Notes under the pieces: generated by a model
Told to the model about the DNA's origin: nothing
The model's input: only the letters and a program-made list of their open reading frames with translations
The model's database searches: none
Made by a program: the position numbers and the translations under genes
In this document: piece after piece, positions 24,903 through 33,779 of the stretch
Layout: each line of letters opens with the position of its first letter
How positions within the stretch are numbered: the first letter of the stretch is position 1
Assembly (NCBI RefSeq): GCF_022788655.1
Contig: NZ_CP084951.1
Location: forward strand, 3,207,524-3,271,523
Reading direction: 5' to 3'
Length of the DNA: 64,000 nt
Source: Sulfitobacter indolifex
Lineage (GTDB): Bacteria; Pseudomonadota; Alphaproteobacteria; Rhodobacterales; Rhodobacteraceae

Positions 24903-26084
24903 ATGACCACGTATGAGGCGAATTTTACCAACAGCGAGTACCAGCGCCGGGTTGACCGAACGCGCAAGGTCATGGCCGCGCGCAACATGGATGCGATTGT
25001 GGTTAGCGACCCGTCGAACATGTCGTGGCTCTCGGGCTACGACGGTTGGTCGTTCTATGTCTTCCAAGCGGTGATCCTGACCCATGAGGGCGAGCCGATG
25101 TGGTGGGGCCGCGGTATGGACGCGCTTGGCGCACGGCGCACCGTGTTTATGGAGGACGACCGCATCCGGGGCTACGACGACAGCTATGTCCAAAACCCCG
25201 AGAAACATCCAATGGAAGACCTCTCGGGCCTCTTGAGCGAAATGGGCCTCGAGAACGCGCGCATCGGCGTGGAGATGGACAACTACTATTACTCCGCCCG
25301 CGCCCACGACACGCTGAAAACCAAACTGCCCAAGGCGACCTTCATGGATGCCACATCATTGGTGAACTGGGAACGCGCCGTGAAATCCGAGCGCGAGATC
25401 GAATATATGGAACGCGCCGCCCGGATCGTCGAAGAGATGCACGTCCGCATCCTCGAAGTCGCCGTGCCGGGGATGCGCAAGAACGATCTGGTGGCCGAAA
25501 TCTACGCCACCGGCATTCGCGGCGCGCAGGGCTTTTGGGGCGACTATCCGGCCATCGTGCCCATGGCCCCCTCCGGCATGGACGCCACTGCCCCGCATCT
25601 GACGTGGGACGACCGCCCCATGCAGCCCAATGAAGCGACCTTCTTTGAGATCGCAGGCGCGCACCGTCGCTATCAGTGCCCGCAATCGCGCACGTTGTTT
25701 TTCGGGGATGTGCCACAGAAATACCGCGACGCCGAACAGGCGGTGCTTGAGGCCATCGACGCGGGGCTGGAACAAGCCAAGCCGGGCAATAAGGCTGAGG
25801 ACATCGCCAACGCCTTTAACAAGACGCTGAACAAGGCCGGGTTTGAGAAGGACAGCCGCTGCGGCTATGCCATCGGTATCAGCTATCCGCCCGACTGGGG
25901 CGAGCGCACGATCTCTTTCCGCCGCGGCGACACGACGATCCTTGAGCCGAACATGACCTTCCATTTCATGCCCGCGCTCTGGCTGGATGATGGCGGGCTC
26001 GAAATCACCGAGCCGATCCGCATCACCGAGACCGGCCATGAATGTTTCTGCACCACACCGCGAAAGTTGTTTGTATCCGCATGA
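24903..26084 (+). CDS. doeA: Ectoine hydrolase (EutD/DoeA)
   Basis: A 393-residue creatinase/M24-fold enzyme that opens the ectoine ring to N-alpha- or N-gamma-acetyl-L-2,4-diaminobutyrate. N-terminal domain about 1-160 (VVSDPSNMSWLSGYDGWSFY), C-terminal pita-bread domain about 165-390. The usual M24 metal ligands are mostly gone: the LIDFGA Asp is Glu in FFEIAGAHRRY, and GHG with the His is replaced by CGYAIGISYPPDWGER; this fits a metal-free creatinase-like mechanism known in the family. GGGG precedes the ATG. Its stop overlaps the DoeB start (ATGA). Confidence 0.94.
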   Translation: MTTYEANFTNSEYQRRVDRTRKVMAARNMDAIVVSDPSNMSWLSGYDGWSFYVFQAVILTHEGEPMWWGRGMDALGARRTVFMEDDRIRGYDDSYVQNPEKHPMEDLSGLLSEMGLENARIGVEMDNYYYSARAHDTLKTKLPKATFMDATSLVNWERAVKSEREIEYMERAARIVEEMHVRILEVAVPGMRKNDLVAEIYATGIRGAQGFWGDYPAIVPMAPSGMDATAPHLTWDDRPMQPNEATFFEIAGAHRRYQCPQSRTLFFGDVPQKYRDAEQAVLEAIDAGLEQAKPGNKAEDIANAFNKTLNKAGFEKDSRCGYAIGISYPPDWGERTISFRRGDTTILEPNMTFHFMPALWLDDGGLEITEPIRITETGHECFCTTPRKLFVSA

Positions 26085-27070
26085 GTAAATCCCCCATCAC
26101 CCCGACCATCCCGCTTGACCAACCCGGCGCGCACCACGGTTTCTTGCGCCTGCCCTACAGTCGCGATGACAGCGCGTGGGGGTCTGTCATGATTCCGATC
26201 ACCGTCATCAATGGCGGCGACGGGCCGACGGCGCTGTTCTCTGGCGGCAACCACGGCGATGAATACGAAGGGCCGATTGCTTTGCAAGAACTGGCGGCGA
26301 CGTTGGACCCCTCGGAGGTCTCCGGACGCGTCATCATCTTACCGATGATGAACATGCCTGCCTTCGCCGCGGGCCGCCGCTGTTCGCCCATCGACGGCGG
26401 CAATATGAACCGCAGCTTTCCGGGCCGCCCCGATGGCACGGTGACCCAAAAGATTGCGCATTACATTGCGACTGAATTGGTACCGCTTGCGAATGTGGTG
26501 CTCGATTTCCATTCCGGCGGGCGCACGCTCGATTTCCTGCCCTTCGCCGCCGCACATATCTTGCCCGACAAGACGCAAGAGGCCGCCTGTATGGCAGCGA
26601 TGCAGGCCTTCAACGCGCCCTATTCGATGAAGATGCTAGAGATCGACAGCGTCGGCATGTTCGACACCGAGGTTGAGGAGCAAGGCAAGGTGCTGGTCAC
26701 CACCGAGTTGGGTGGCGCGGGGACTTCGACTGCCAAGAGCGTCGCCGTGGCCCGCAAAGGGGCGCGGAACCTGTTGATCCATGCGGGGATATTGCAGGGC
26801 GAACCGGAGGTGGCCGAAAGCATCACGCTCGATATGCCAGACGGGCGCTGCTTCACCTTCAGCGAGGCGAATGCGCTGCTGGAGCCGCTGGTCGATCTGG
26901 GGGATGAGGTCACCGAAGGCCAGCCCATCGCCCGGCTCTGGCGCAGTGACCGCAGTGGTCAGCCCGCGCTCACGGCGCATGCGCAGCTGAGCGGTATCCT
27001 GACCGCCCGACATGTGCCGGGTTTGGTCAAGATGGGCGATTGCATCGGCGTCGTAGCGCAGGTGGTCTGA
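26081..27070 (+). CDS. doeB: N-acetyl-L-2,4-diaminobutyrate deacetylase (EutE/DoeB)
   Basis: A 329-residue Zn hydrolase of the succinylglutamate desuccinylase/aspartoacylase (M14-like) family. It removes acetyl from the DoeA product to give L-2,4-diaminobutyrate. Zn motif GGNHGDEYEG (His and Glu) about residue 58, NMNRSFPG, VLDFHSGG with the third ligand His, and a C-terminal domain from about 250. The frame is open from 26042, but ATG at 26081 forms the ATGA overlap with doeA and gives the expected length, so the upstream extension is rejected. It is the last gene of the rightward ectoine unit; a perfect hairpin follows at the stop. Confidence 0.94.
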   Translation: MSKSPITPTIPLDQPGAHHGFLRLPYSRDDSAWGSVMIPITVINGGDGPTALFSGGNHGDEYEGPIALQELAATLDPSEVSGRVIILPMMNMPAFAAGRRCSPIDGGNMNRSFPGRPDGTVTQKIAHYIATELVPLANVVLDFHSGGRTLDFLPFAAAHILPDKTQEAACMAAMQAFNAPYSMKMLEIDSVGMFDTEVEEQGKVLVTTELGGAGTSTAKSVAVARKGARNLLIHAGILQGEPEVAESITLDMPDGRCFTFSEANALLEPLVDLGDEVTEGQPIARLWRSDRSGQPALTAHAQLSGILTARHVPGLVKMGDCIGVVAQVV

Positions 27071-27086
27071 CCCCGAAGGGTCAGAC
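27065..27086. terminator. Hairpin at the end of doeB, between convergent genes
   Basis: GTCTGACCC and GGGTCAGAC pair perfectly around the tetraloop CGAA, and the stem includes the doeB stop codon. The dppF stop from the other strand lies 5 bases beyond. It is likely a shared terminator; there is no T-tract. Confidence 0.65.
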
Positions 27087-27091
27087 TGGGG

Positions 27092-28051
27092 TCACTCGTC
27101 GACCGGGAAGTAACAAGCCGCCGGATGGGGCGTGCCTTCGAGAACGGGGCGCTCTTTCCGGCAGACATCCTGCACCTTCCAACAGCGCGGCGCAAAGGGG
27201 CAACCCTCGGGGATCGCCAGTGGCGAGGGCAACTCGCCTTGCAGCTTGATGCGCTCTTTGCCGCCTTCGGGATCGGCGCGTGGCGTCGCGGAGAGCAGCG
27301 CCGCCGTGTAAGGATGGCGCGGATTCTCAAAGACTTCGTCCTTCGGCCCCTTCTCAACCGCGCGGCCCAGATACATGACGATCACATCATCGGCGACGTG
27401 GCGCACGACTGACAGGTCATGGCTGATGAAGAGATAGGCCAGCTGCATCTTTTCCTGAAGGTCCACCAACAGGTTCAAGATCGCCGACTGAATCGACAGA
27501 TCAAGCGCCGAGACAGGCTCGTCCAACACCAGCACCTTCGGGTCCAGCATCAATGCCCGCGCCACCGCAATCCGTTGGCGTTGACCGCCCGAGAACATAT
27601 GCGGGTAGCGGTCGTAATGCTCGGGCCGCAGACCGACAAGACGCAGCATCTCGCGCGCTTTTTCCTCACGCTCTTTCTTGGACATGTCCTTGCGGTTGAT
27701 CACCAGCGGCTCTTGCAGGATCGTACCGATCTGCTGGCGCGGGTTGAGCGAACCGTAGGGGTCTTGGAACACGATCTGCACATGCTGGCGCAGGTCGGCC
27801 CAATCCTCAGGCCGTACCTGTTTGCCGTCGAGCGTGAGCGACCCTGCGGTCGGCTCTTCGATCATCGTGACCATACGCGCCAGTGTGGATTTGCCACAGC
27901 CGCTTTCGCCCACAACGGCCAGCGTCTTGCCGGGGTGCAGTTGGAAATCGAGGCCCGCGACGGCCTTGAGCGTCTGGGTCTTGCGTAGGAAGCCGCCACC
28001 AACCTGATAGTGACGCTCCAGCGCGTCGGCGGTCATTACGGGGGCAGTCAT
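27092..28051 (-). CDS. dppF: Dipeptide ABC transporter ATP-binding protein (DppF-like)
   Basis: A 319-residue cytoplasmic ATPase. Walker A GESGCGKSTLA near residue 50, Q-loop QIVFQDPYGSLNPRQ, ABC signature MFSGGQRQRIA, Walker B VLVLDEPVSALD, switch His in ISHDLSV, then the oligopeptide/dipeptide C-terminal extension [12 protein letters not shown] with Cys residues (APRCWKVQDVC) as in families with an FeS-like site. Starts within the dppD stop (ATGA), last of the dpp operon. Pairs with DppD. Confidence 0.93.
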   Translation of the reverse strand: MTAPVMTADALERHYQVGGGFLRKTQTLKAVAGLDFQLHPGKTLAVVGESGCGKSTLARMVTMIEEPTAGSLTLDGKQVRPEDWADLRQHVQIVFQDPYGSLNPRQQIGTILQEPLVINRKDMSKKEREEKAREMLRLVGLRPEHYDRYPHMFSGGQRQRIAVARALMLDPKVLVLDEPVSALDLSIQSAILNLLVDLQEKMQLAYLFISHDLSVVRHVADDVIVMYLGRAVEKGPKDEVFENPRHPYTAALLSATPRADPEGGKERIKLQGELPSPLAIPEGCPFAPRCWKVQDVCRKERPVLEGTPHPAACYFPVDE

Positions 28052-29025
28052 GACGCGACCCTTTCATCGGTGTTAAGCGGATAGAAACAGCGGGCCTTGC
28101 CAAGCTCTTCGCTCAGCGGCGGCGGGTTCTGGTTGCGGCATTTGTCGTTGGCGAACTTGCAACGCGGCGAGAACAGGCACCCGGCAGGCCGATCGAACTG
28201 ACCCGGTACAACGCCGGGGATCGTCGGCAAACGCTTCTCGGTTGCGCGTTCGGGCAAGGCATCCAGCAGCGCCGCCGTGTAAGGGTGGTGCGGCTGGCGG
28301 AAGAGCGGCAGCACCTGCTGTTCTTCGATCTTTTGGCCCGCGTATTGCACGCTTACCCGCTCGGCGGTTTCGGCAACCACGCCCATGTCGTGGGTGATCA
28401 ACACCAGCCCCATGCCCGTCTCTTCGCGCAGGGAGGTCAGCAGATCAAGGATCTGCGCCTGAATGGTCACGTCGAGCGCGGTTGTCGGCTCATCCGCGAT
28501 CAACAGCTTGGGTTTGCAGGCAATCGCCATGGCGATCATCACACGCTGGTTCATCCCGCCCGACATCTGGTGCGGAAACACCGACAGACGCTTTTCCGGG
28601 TCCGGGATGCCAACCTGCTCAAACAGCTCAATCGCCCGCTTGTGCCGCTCGGCCCGGTTCAGGCCGAGGTGAAAGCGCAAGGATTCCTTGATCTGCCAAC
28701 CCACCGGAAAACAGGGGTTGAGCGAGGACATCGGCTCTTGGAAGATCATGGCAAGGTCATTGCCGACGATCTTGCGGCGGTCGCGGTTGCTCATTTTGAG
28801 CAGGTCGTGGCCGTCAAAGGTCAGCTCATCGGCGGTGACAGTCGCCGTCCAAGGCAGCAGGCCCATCAGTGCCAACATCGACACCGATTTTCCCGAGCCA
28901 CTTTCGCCAACAATGGCGAGGATTTCGCCCGTGTCGACATCTTGGTCGACCGAGTCCACAGCACGGAACTTGCCCGAGGCGGTGGCGAAATCGACCGAGA
29001 GGTTGCGGATACGCAGAAGAGACAT
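28048..29025 (-). CDS. dppD: Dipeptide ABC transporter ATP-binding protein (DppD-like)
   Basis: A 325-residue ATPase. Walker [18 protein letters not shown]-loop [15 protein letters not shown], signature [13 protein letters not shown], Walker [14 protein letters not shown]-loop ITHDMGV, C-terminal oligopeptide extension with [17 protein letters not shown]. The signature has GGMNQR rather than the usual GGMRQR, a minor change. ATG at 29025 is preferred to the TTG one codon earlier. Three bases separate it from the dppC stop; translationally linked to dppF downstream. Confidence 0.93.
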   Translation of the reverse strand: MSLLRIRNLSVDFATASGKFRAVDSVDQDVDTGEILAIVGESGSGKSVSMLALMGLLPWTATVTADELTFDGHDLLKMSNRDRRKIVGNDLAMIFQEPMSSLNPCFPVGWQIKESLRFHLGLNRAERHKRAIELFEQVGIPDPEKRLSVFPHQMSGGMNQRVMIAMAIACKPKLLIADEPTTALDVTIQAQILDLLTSLREETGMGLVLITHDMGVVAETAERVSVQYAGQKIEEQQVLPLFRQPHHPYTAALLDALPERATEKRLPTIPGVVPGQFDRPAGCLFSPRCKFANDKCRNQNPPPLSEELGKARCFYPLNTDERVAS

Positions 29026-29028
29026 CAA

Positions 29029-29934
29029 TCAGCTCCGCTTCAGTTTCGGATCAAGGGCGTCGCGCAGACCGTCACCCATGAGGTTGATCGCCAGCACGGT
29101 GACGAGGATCGCAAGGCCGGGGAAGGTCACAACCCACCACGCCCGCAGGATGAACTCACGCGCTTCGGCAAGCATGGTGCCCCATTCGGGTGTGGGCGGC
29201 TGTGCGCCCATGCCGAGGAAGCCAAGCGCGGCGGCATCAAGGATCGCGGTCGAGAAGGACAACGCAGCTTGCACGATGATCGGCGCAAGGCAGTTGGGCA
29301 GCACGGTCACGACCATCAGCCGCAGCGTGCCAGCGCCGACAACGCGGGCCGAGGTCACATAGTCCTTCTGCCGCTCAGACAGCACACTCGCACGGGTCAG
29401 ACGCACATAATGCGGCTGCAACACGATGGCGATTGCGATCATCGCATTGGTCAGCGACGGCCCAAGGATGGCGACCAGCACCAGCGCCAGCAGCAGCGAG
29501 GGGAAGGCCAAGATGATGTCCATGATCCGCATGATGATCGTGTCGAGCCACTTGGGCGCAAAGCCCGAGATCAAGCCGACAATGATCCCGCCAGAGGCGG
29601 CGATAGAGACCACGACGATGCCAACAAAGAACGAATAGCGCGCGCCGACAATCAGGCGCGAGAGCATATCGCGGCCCAGCGGGTCGGTGCCAAGGATATG
29701 GCTCCACGTGCCACCGTCCTGCCAGACAGGAGGCTGCAACGTCGCGGCGCGGAACTGTTGGGTTGCGTCATGCGGGGCGATCCACGGGCCAAACAGCGCC
29801 AGAAAGGCAAAGATGGCAAAGATCCACAGCCCGATTACCGCGCCACGGTTTTCACGGAAATAGAACCAGAATTCGCGCAAGCGGCCGGGGCGCGCGTGCA
29901 CCATTTCGGCTTCGGCGGAGAGTGCGTCGTCCAT
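29029..29934 (-). CDS. dppC: Dipeptide ABC transporter permease (DppC-like)
   Basis: A 301-residue inner-membrane permease with an N-terminal cytoplasmic segment and about six helices: 32-52, 99-122, 136-158, 163-183 (weak), 218-238, 263-285. The EAA-like loop is near AAALGFLGMGAQPPTPEWG, the DppC/OppC signature. The start overlaps the dppB stop by one base (TAATG), indicating coupling. It forms the channel with DppB. Confidence 0.92.
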   Translation of the reverse strand: MDDALSAEAEMVHARPGRLREFWFYFRENRGAVIGLWIFAIFAFLALFGPWIAPHDATQQFRAATLQPPVWQDGGTWSHILGTDPLGRDMLSRLIVGARYSFFVGIVVVSIAASGGIIVGLISGFAPKWLDTIIMRIMDIILAFPSLLLALVLVAILGPSLTNAMIAIAIVLQPHYVRLTRASVLSERQKDYVTSARVVGAGTLRLMVVTVLPNCLAPIIVQAALSFSTAILDAAALGFLGMGAQPPTPEWGTMLAEAREFILRAWWVVTFPGLAILVTVLAINLMGDGLRDALDPKLKRS

Positions 29935-30941
29935 TAGCGTTTCCTGATCTTGGGGTTGATGATGCCATAGAGCATGTCAACGGTGAGGTTCACGACCATG
30001 ACCATGACGGCGATCAGCAGCAGGCCACCCTGCACCACCGGGTAGTCGCGGCGGAAAATGCTGTCGACCATCCACTTGCCGATGCCCGGCCAGCTAAAGA
30101 TCGTCTCGGTCAGAATGGCGCCCGCAAGCAGCGTACCGACCGACAGGCCGATCACGGTGATGACGGGGATAAGTGCGTTGCGCAGCGCGTGGATGCCGTT
30201 GATCCGGCCCGGTGACATGCCCTTGGCGCGCGCGGTACGGATGTAATCTTCGCCCAGCACTTCAAGCATGGCCGAACGGGTCTGCCGCGCGATCACGGCC
30301 AGCGGGATGGTGCCCAGTACGATGGTCGGCAACAACAGGTGTCTGACCGCCGAGACAAACGCGCCCTTCTGCCCAGAGGCAATACTGTCGATCAGCATAA
30401 AGCCCGTGGCGTCGGGGAAGTAATAAAGCAGATCAATCCGGCCCGAGACCGGCGTCCAGCCCAAGTTGCCCGAGAACACGATGATCAGCAGCAGCGCCCA
30501 CCAGAAAATTGGCATCGAATAGCCCACCAGTGCGGTCGACATCAGCGCCCGGTCAAAGAACTTGCCCCGGTTCACCGCAGCAATCACCCCCGCGGGCAGA
30601 CCCAAGGCCACCGCAAAGATCATCGCACAGATCGACAGTTCCAACGTCGCCGGGAAAAGCGAAAAGAACTCATCCCATACGGGCCGTTTGGTGACAAAGG
30701 AGTTGCCCAGATCGCCCTGCAGAACGCCGGTAAAGTACTCCCAGAACTGTACATAGATCGGGCGGTCAAACCCAAACTGCTGTTGCAGTTCCAAGTAGCG
30801 TTCGTCTGAGATGCCCCGCTCGCCTGCCATGACGACGATCGGGTCGCCCGGCAGCATGCGGATGAAGGCAAATGATATCAGCGTGACGCCGATAAAGGTC
30901 GGGATGAAGGTCGCGAGGCGCGACAAAACATATTTCAGCAC
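29934..30941 (-). CDS. dppB: Dipeptide ABC transporter permease (DppB-like)
   Basis: A 335-residue permease, six helices, beginning MLKYVLSRLATFIPTFIGVT with the classical DppB leader helix, and carrying RMLPGDPIVVMAG and the cytoplasmic EAA region GEDYIRTARAKGMSPGRI. The start is GTG, overlapping the M24 peptidase stop by 7 bases, so the peptidase and transporter are made together. Length and topology are normal for the family. Confidence 0.92.
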   Translation of the reverse strand: MLKYVLSRLATFIPTFIGVTLISFAFIRMLPGDPIVVMAGERGISDERYLELQQQFGFDRPIYVQFWEYFTGVLQGDLGNSFVTKRPVWDEFFSLFPATLELSICAMIFAVALGLPAGVIAAVNRGKFFDRALMSTALVGYSMPIFWWALLLIIVFSGNLGWTPVSGRIDLLYYFPDATGFMLIDSIASGQKGAFVSAVRHLLLPTIVLGTIPLAVIARQTRSAMLEVLGEDYIRTARAKGMSPGRINGIHALRNALIPVITVIGLSVGTLLAGAILTETIFSWPGIGKWMVDSIFRRDYPVVQGGLLLIAVMVMVVNLTVDMLYGIINPKIRKR

Positions 30942-32044
30942 GGTAACACCATCAGTTCCTTCGGAAAGTTGGTCAGGGATTTGTAGCCATCTTCGGTGAT
31001 CAGCACGTCATCTTCGATGCGCACCCCAAAGTTGCCGATCTCATAAAGGCCGGGTTCGTTGGTGTACACCGTTCCGGCGGGTAAAGTCATGTGGTTGCCG
31101 CGCATGATGTAAGGCGCTTCATGCACGTCGCGGCCAAGGCCATGGCCTGTCTTAGTGCGGATGCGGTCGGCGTAGGGCGAGGCTTCGAGCACGCCGGTCA
31201 CCACATCGTCGATCTCATGCGCGGTGACGCCTGCGCGGGTTGCGTCGAGGCCGGCGAGGTTGGCGCGCAACACGGTGTCATAAACCTCGCGCCCTTCGTC
31301 GCTGACGTGGCCAAGGAAAACAGTGCGGGTGATGTCAGCGGCAAAGCCGTTCTTGCGCGCACCGAAGTCGATCAGCAGCGCATCGCCCGCTTTGACGCGG
31401 TAATCTTCGCGCGCTTTGGCATGCGGGCGGGCCGAGCCATCCCCCGCCGCGACAATCGGCGCAAAGGACAGATCATCCGCCCCTTCGGCAAAAACCATCT
31501 GCACAAGTTTCTGTTCGATCTCTTTCTCGGTCTGGCCGAGCTTCACAGAGTCGAGCGTGGCGCGCAGGGCACGTTCGGAAATGTTAATGGCCTCTTGCAG
31601 GGCGGCAACCTCGGCCTCGGTCTTGATCATGCGCGGCGCAGAGATTTCGCGCTCGGCGTCGATGATCCGCAGATCGGGCTGCGCTTTCTTCAGCGCGTGA
31701 TGCACAAAGACGCGCATCACTTGGCCCTCAACGGCCAGCGAAGTGATGTTCAGATGCTGGGTCATCGCGGCAAAGGCATCGTCATAGCCTGTCTGGTCGC
31801 GCCAATCGAAAACGGCACCCTCAAAGCCAACTAAGTCCCAGCTGCCCAACTCAAGGTTCGGCACCAATGCGGCGGCGGGGCCGCGCGCGGGGATGACCAG
31901 AACAAATGGGCGCTCGTGGCTCATAAAGGCATGGTCGACAGCGCGGGTAAAATTCGGGCCGGGCACCAACGCCACGGCGTCCACCGATAGGTCAGCGGCG
32001 ATATTGGCATAGGCCGACAGGCGATCATTCAGAGAATTGGACAA
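30935..32044 (-). CDS. M24-family metallopeptidase (Xaa-Pro peptidase type) in the dpp operon
   Basis: A 369-residue two-domain creatinase/prolidase-fold enzyme. Unlike the ectoine hydrolase nearby, it keeps all five metal ligands: LIDFGARKNGFAADITR (two Asp), TGHGLGRDVHEAP (His), TNEPGLY (Glu) and VRIEDDVLIT (Glu). A cytoplasmic aminopeptidase removing the residue before proline is the likely activity. The start is TTG at 32044 with GGAAG seven bases ahead; the first internal ATG is 41 codons in and would delete conserved sequence. It sits between dppA and dppB, so it probably processes peptides that the system imports. Confidence 0.9.
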   Translation of the reverse strand: MSNSLNDRLSAYANIAADLSVDAVALVPGPNFTRAVDHAFMSHERPFVLVIPARGPAAALVPNLELGSWDLVGFEGAVFDWRDQTGYDDAFAAMTQHLNITSLAVEGQVMRVFVHHALKKAQPDLRIIDAEREISAPRMIKTEAEVAALQEAINISERALRATLDSVKLGQTEKEIEQKLVQMVFAEGADDLSFAPIVAAGDGSARPHAKAREDYRVKAGDALLIDFGARKNGFAADITRTVFLGHVSDEGREVYDTVLRANLAGLDATRAGVTAHEIDDVVTGVLEASPYADRIRTKTGHGLGRDVHEAPYIMRGNHMTLPAGTVYTNEPGLYEIGNFGVRIEDDVLITEDGYKSLTNFPKELMVLPC

Positions 32045-32122
32045 GGTAGGGCTTCCCGGCGGGTGAGGTTAATAAAATGGGGACGGCACAGAATGCCGCC
32101 CCCCTTGATCATAGCGGCAGGG

Positions 32123-33715
32123 TTACTGCTTCAGGCCAACTTGGTTGAAGATGTGGCCACCCAGCGGGTGCACGACATAGCCTTCAACTTCGGGACGCAT
32201 GGTCATGTAGACGACCGAATGCGCGATGGTGGCCCAAGGAGCTTGGTCCTTGAAGATCTGCTGCGCTTTTTCGTACAGCGGCGCACGCTCTTCTTGGGTC
32301 GGCAGAACCTTGGCTTTCTGGATCAGCGCGTCGAATTCCTCGTTGCACCACTGGGCGCGGTTGGATTTCTCTACACCGTCACAGCCCAGCAGAACCGCGA
32401 GGAAGTTGTCTGGGTCGCCGTTGTCACCGGTCCAACCCAGCAGCACCGCGCCATCACGGTCTTTGGACTTGGAACGCTCAAGGTACTCACCCCATTCGTA
32501 GGAGACGATTTCAACATCGACGCCAACTTTGGAGAAGTCTTCCTGCATCAGCTCGGCCATACGGCGAGCATTGGGGTTGTAGGGACGCTGAACCGGCATC
32601 GCCCAGATCTTCATGGAGAGGTCGGTGACGCCTTCTTCCTCGAGCATCGCCTTGGCGGCCTCGGGGTCATAGTTGTCGTCTTCGATGGCGTCGTTGTAGG
32701 ACCACATGGTCGGCGGGATCGGGTTCTTGGCGATTTCGCCGGAGCCCTGGAATACCACGTCGATGATCGCCTGCTTGTCGATCGCCATGTTCAGCGCTTT
32801 GCGGACATTGGCGTTGTCAAAGGGCGCTACCTGCGTGTTGTAAGCCAAATAGCCAACGTTCAGGCCTTCCTGCTCCATCACGACGATGTCTTCGGCGTCT
32901 TTCATCGCCTGAACATCGGCAGGGTTCGGATATGCCGTCACGTGGCACTCACCCGCCTGCACTTTTTGGTAGCGGACCGAAGCGTCGGGCGTGATCGCGA
33001 AGATCAGGCTTTCGACTTTGGCTTTGTCGCCCCAGTATTCGTCGTTACGCAGGTAACGGATGACCGCGTCTTTCTGGTAGGCTTGGAACTGGAACGGGCC
33101 AGTACCGATAGGTGCTTGGTTCAGCATCTCGGGCGTGCCAGCTTCGAGCATCGCGTCGGCATATTCCTTGGACACGATCGAGGCGAAATCCATGGCCATG
33201 TTGGCGATGAAGGGCGCTTCGGGGCGGGTCAGGTTGAAGACGACGGTGTAATCGTCGACCTTCTCGATGCTCTCGACGAGGTCGGGCATGGACATGCCGC
33301 CGTAGTATTCCCACGTGCCGCCGGAAACCTGGTTGTAGGGGTTCTCTTCGTTGCCCTGACGGTCAAAGCTAAAGATCACGTCGTCGGCGTTGAAGTCGCG
33401 TGTCGGCGTGAACTGGTCGTTGGAGTGGAATTTAACACCCTGACGCAGCTTGAAGGTCACTTTCATACCGTCTTCGCTGACTTCCCAGCTTTCGGCCAGT
33501 GCAGGAACAACTTCGGTCGTGCCGACTTTGAACTCGGCCAGACGGTTGTAGATCGGGTGGCTGGAGGCGTCGAAGGTGGTGCCGGCAGTGTAGAGCGCCG
33601 GGTCAAAACCCTCGGGCGAGCCTTCGGAGCAATAGACCAGCGATTGGGCCGATGCCGCTGTGGCACCCAGTGCCGTCAGCAGGGCCCCAGCGGCCAGTTT
33701 TTTTGTAAATGACAT
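32123..33715 (-). CDS. dppA: Periplasmic dipeptide-binding protein (DppA-like)
   Basis: A 530-residue family-5 solute-binding protein. Signal peptide about 1-24 (ends ATAASAQ). The mature start LVYCSEGSPEGFDPALYT is very close to enterobacterial DppA, stronger than a generic family-5 call. Other family features: VTFKLRQGVKFH, PIGTGPFQFQAY, and AFDNANVRKALNMAIDKQ-like region. It delivers di- or tripeptides to DppBCDF; heme binding, known for some DppA, is possible but not shown. It lies 78 nt upstream of the M24 gene and downstream of the XRE-cupin regulator, all leftward. Confidence 0.93.
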   Translation of the reverse strand: MSFTKKLAAGALLTALGATAASAQSLVYCSEGSPEGFDPALYTAGTTFDASSHPIYNRLAEFKVGTTEVVPALAESWEVSEDGMKVTFKLRQGVKFHSNDQFTPTRDFNADDVIFSFDRQGNEENPYNQVSGGTWEYYGGMSMPDLVESIEKVDDYTVVFNLTRPEAPFIANMAMDFASIVSKEYADAMLEAGTPEMLNQAPIGTGPFQFQAYQKDAVIRYLRNDEYWGDKAKVESLIFAITPDASVRYQKVQAGECHVTAYPNPADVQAMKDAEDIVVMEQEGLNVGYLAYNTQVAPFDNANVRKALNMAIDKQAIIDVVFQGSGEIAKNPIPPTMWSYNDAIEDDNYDPEAAKAMLEEEGVTDLSMKIWAMPVQRPYNPNARRMAELMQEDFSKVGVDVEIVSYEWGEYLERSKSKDRDGAVLLGWTGDNGDPDNFLAVLLGCDGVEKSNRAQWCNEEFDALIQKAKVLPTQEERAPLYEKAQQIFKDQAPWATIAHSVVYMTMRPEVEGYVVHPLGGHIFNQVGLKQ

Positions 33716-33779
33716 AATTTTCTCTCTCCTGATTGGTTTGTTTTTTGGCAGCGGTTTGTCCGCCGCAGGTGATACGCCC

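Noticed and set aside
28285..29937. Plus-strand open frame of 550 codons
   Set aside because: It is antisense to dppD and dppC, which have full ABC motifs; its product is low-complexity and Arg/His/Gln-rich.
32063..33712. Plus-strand open frame of 549 codons
   Set aside because: It mirrors dppA, which has a signal peptide and family motifs. No motif is seen in the mirror frame.
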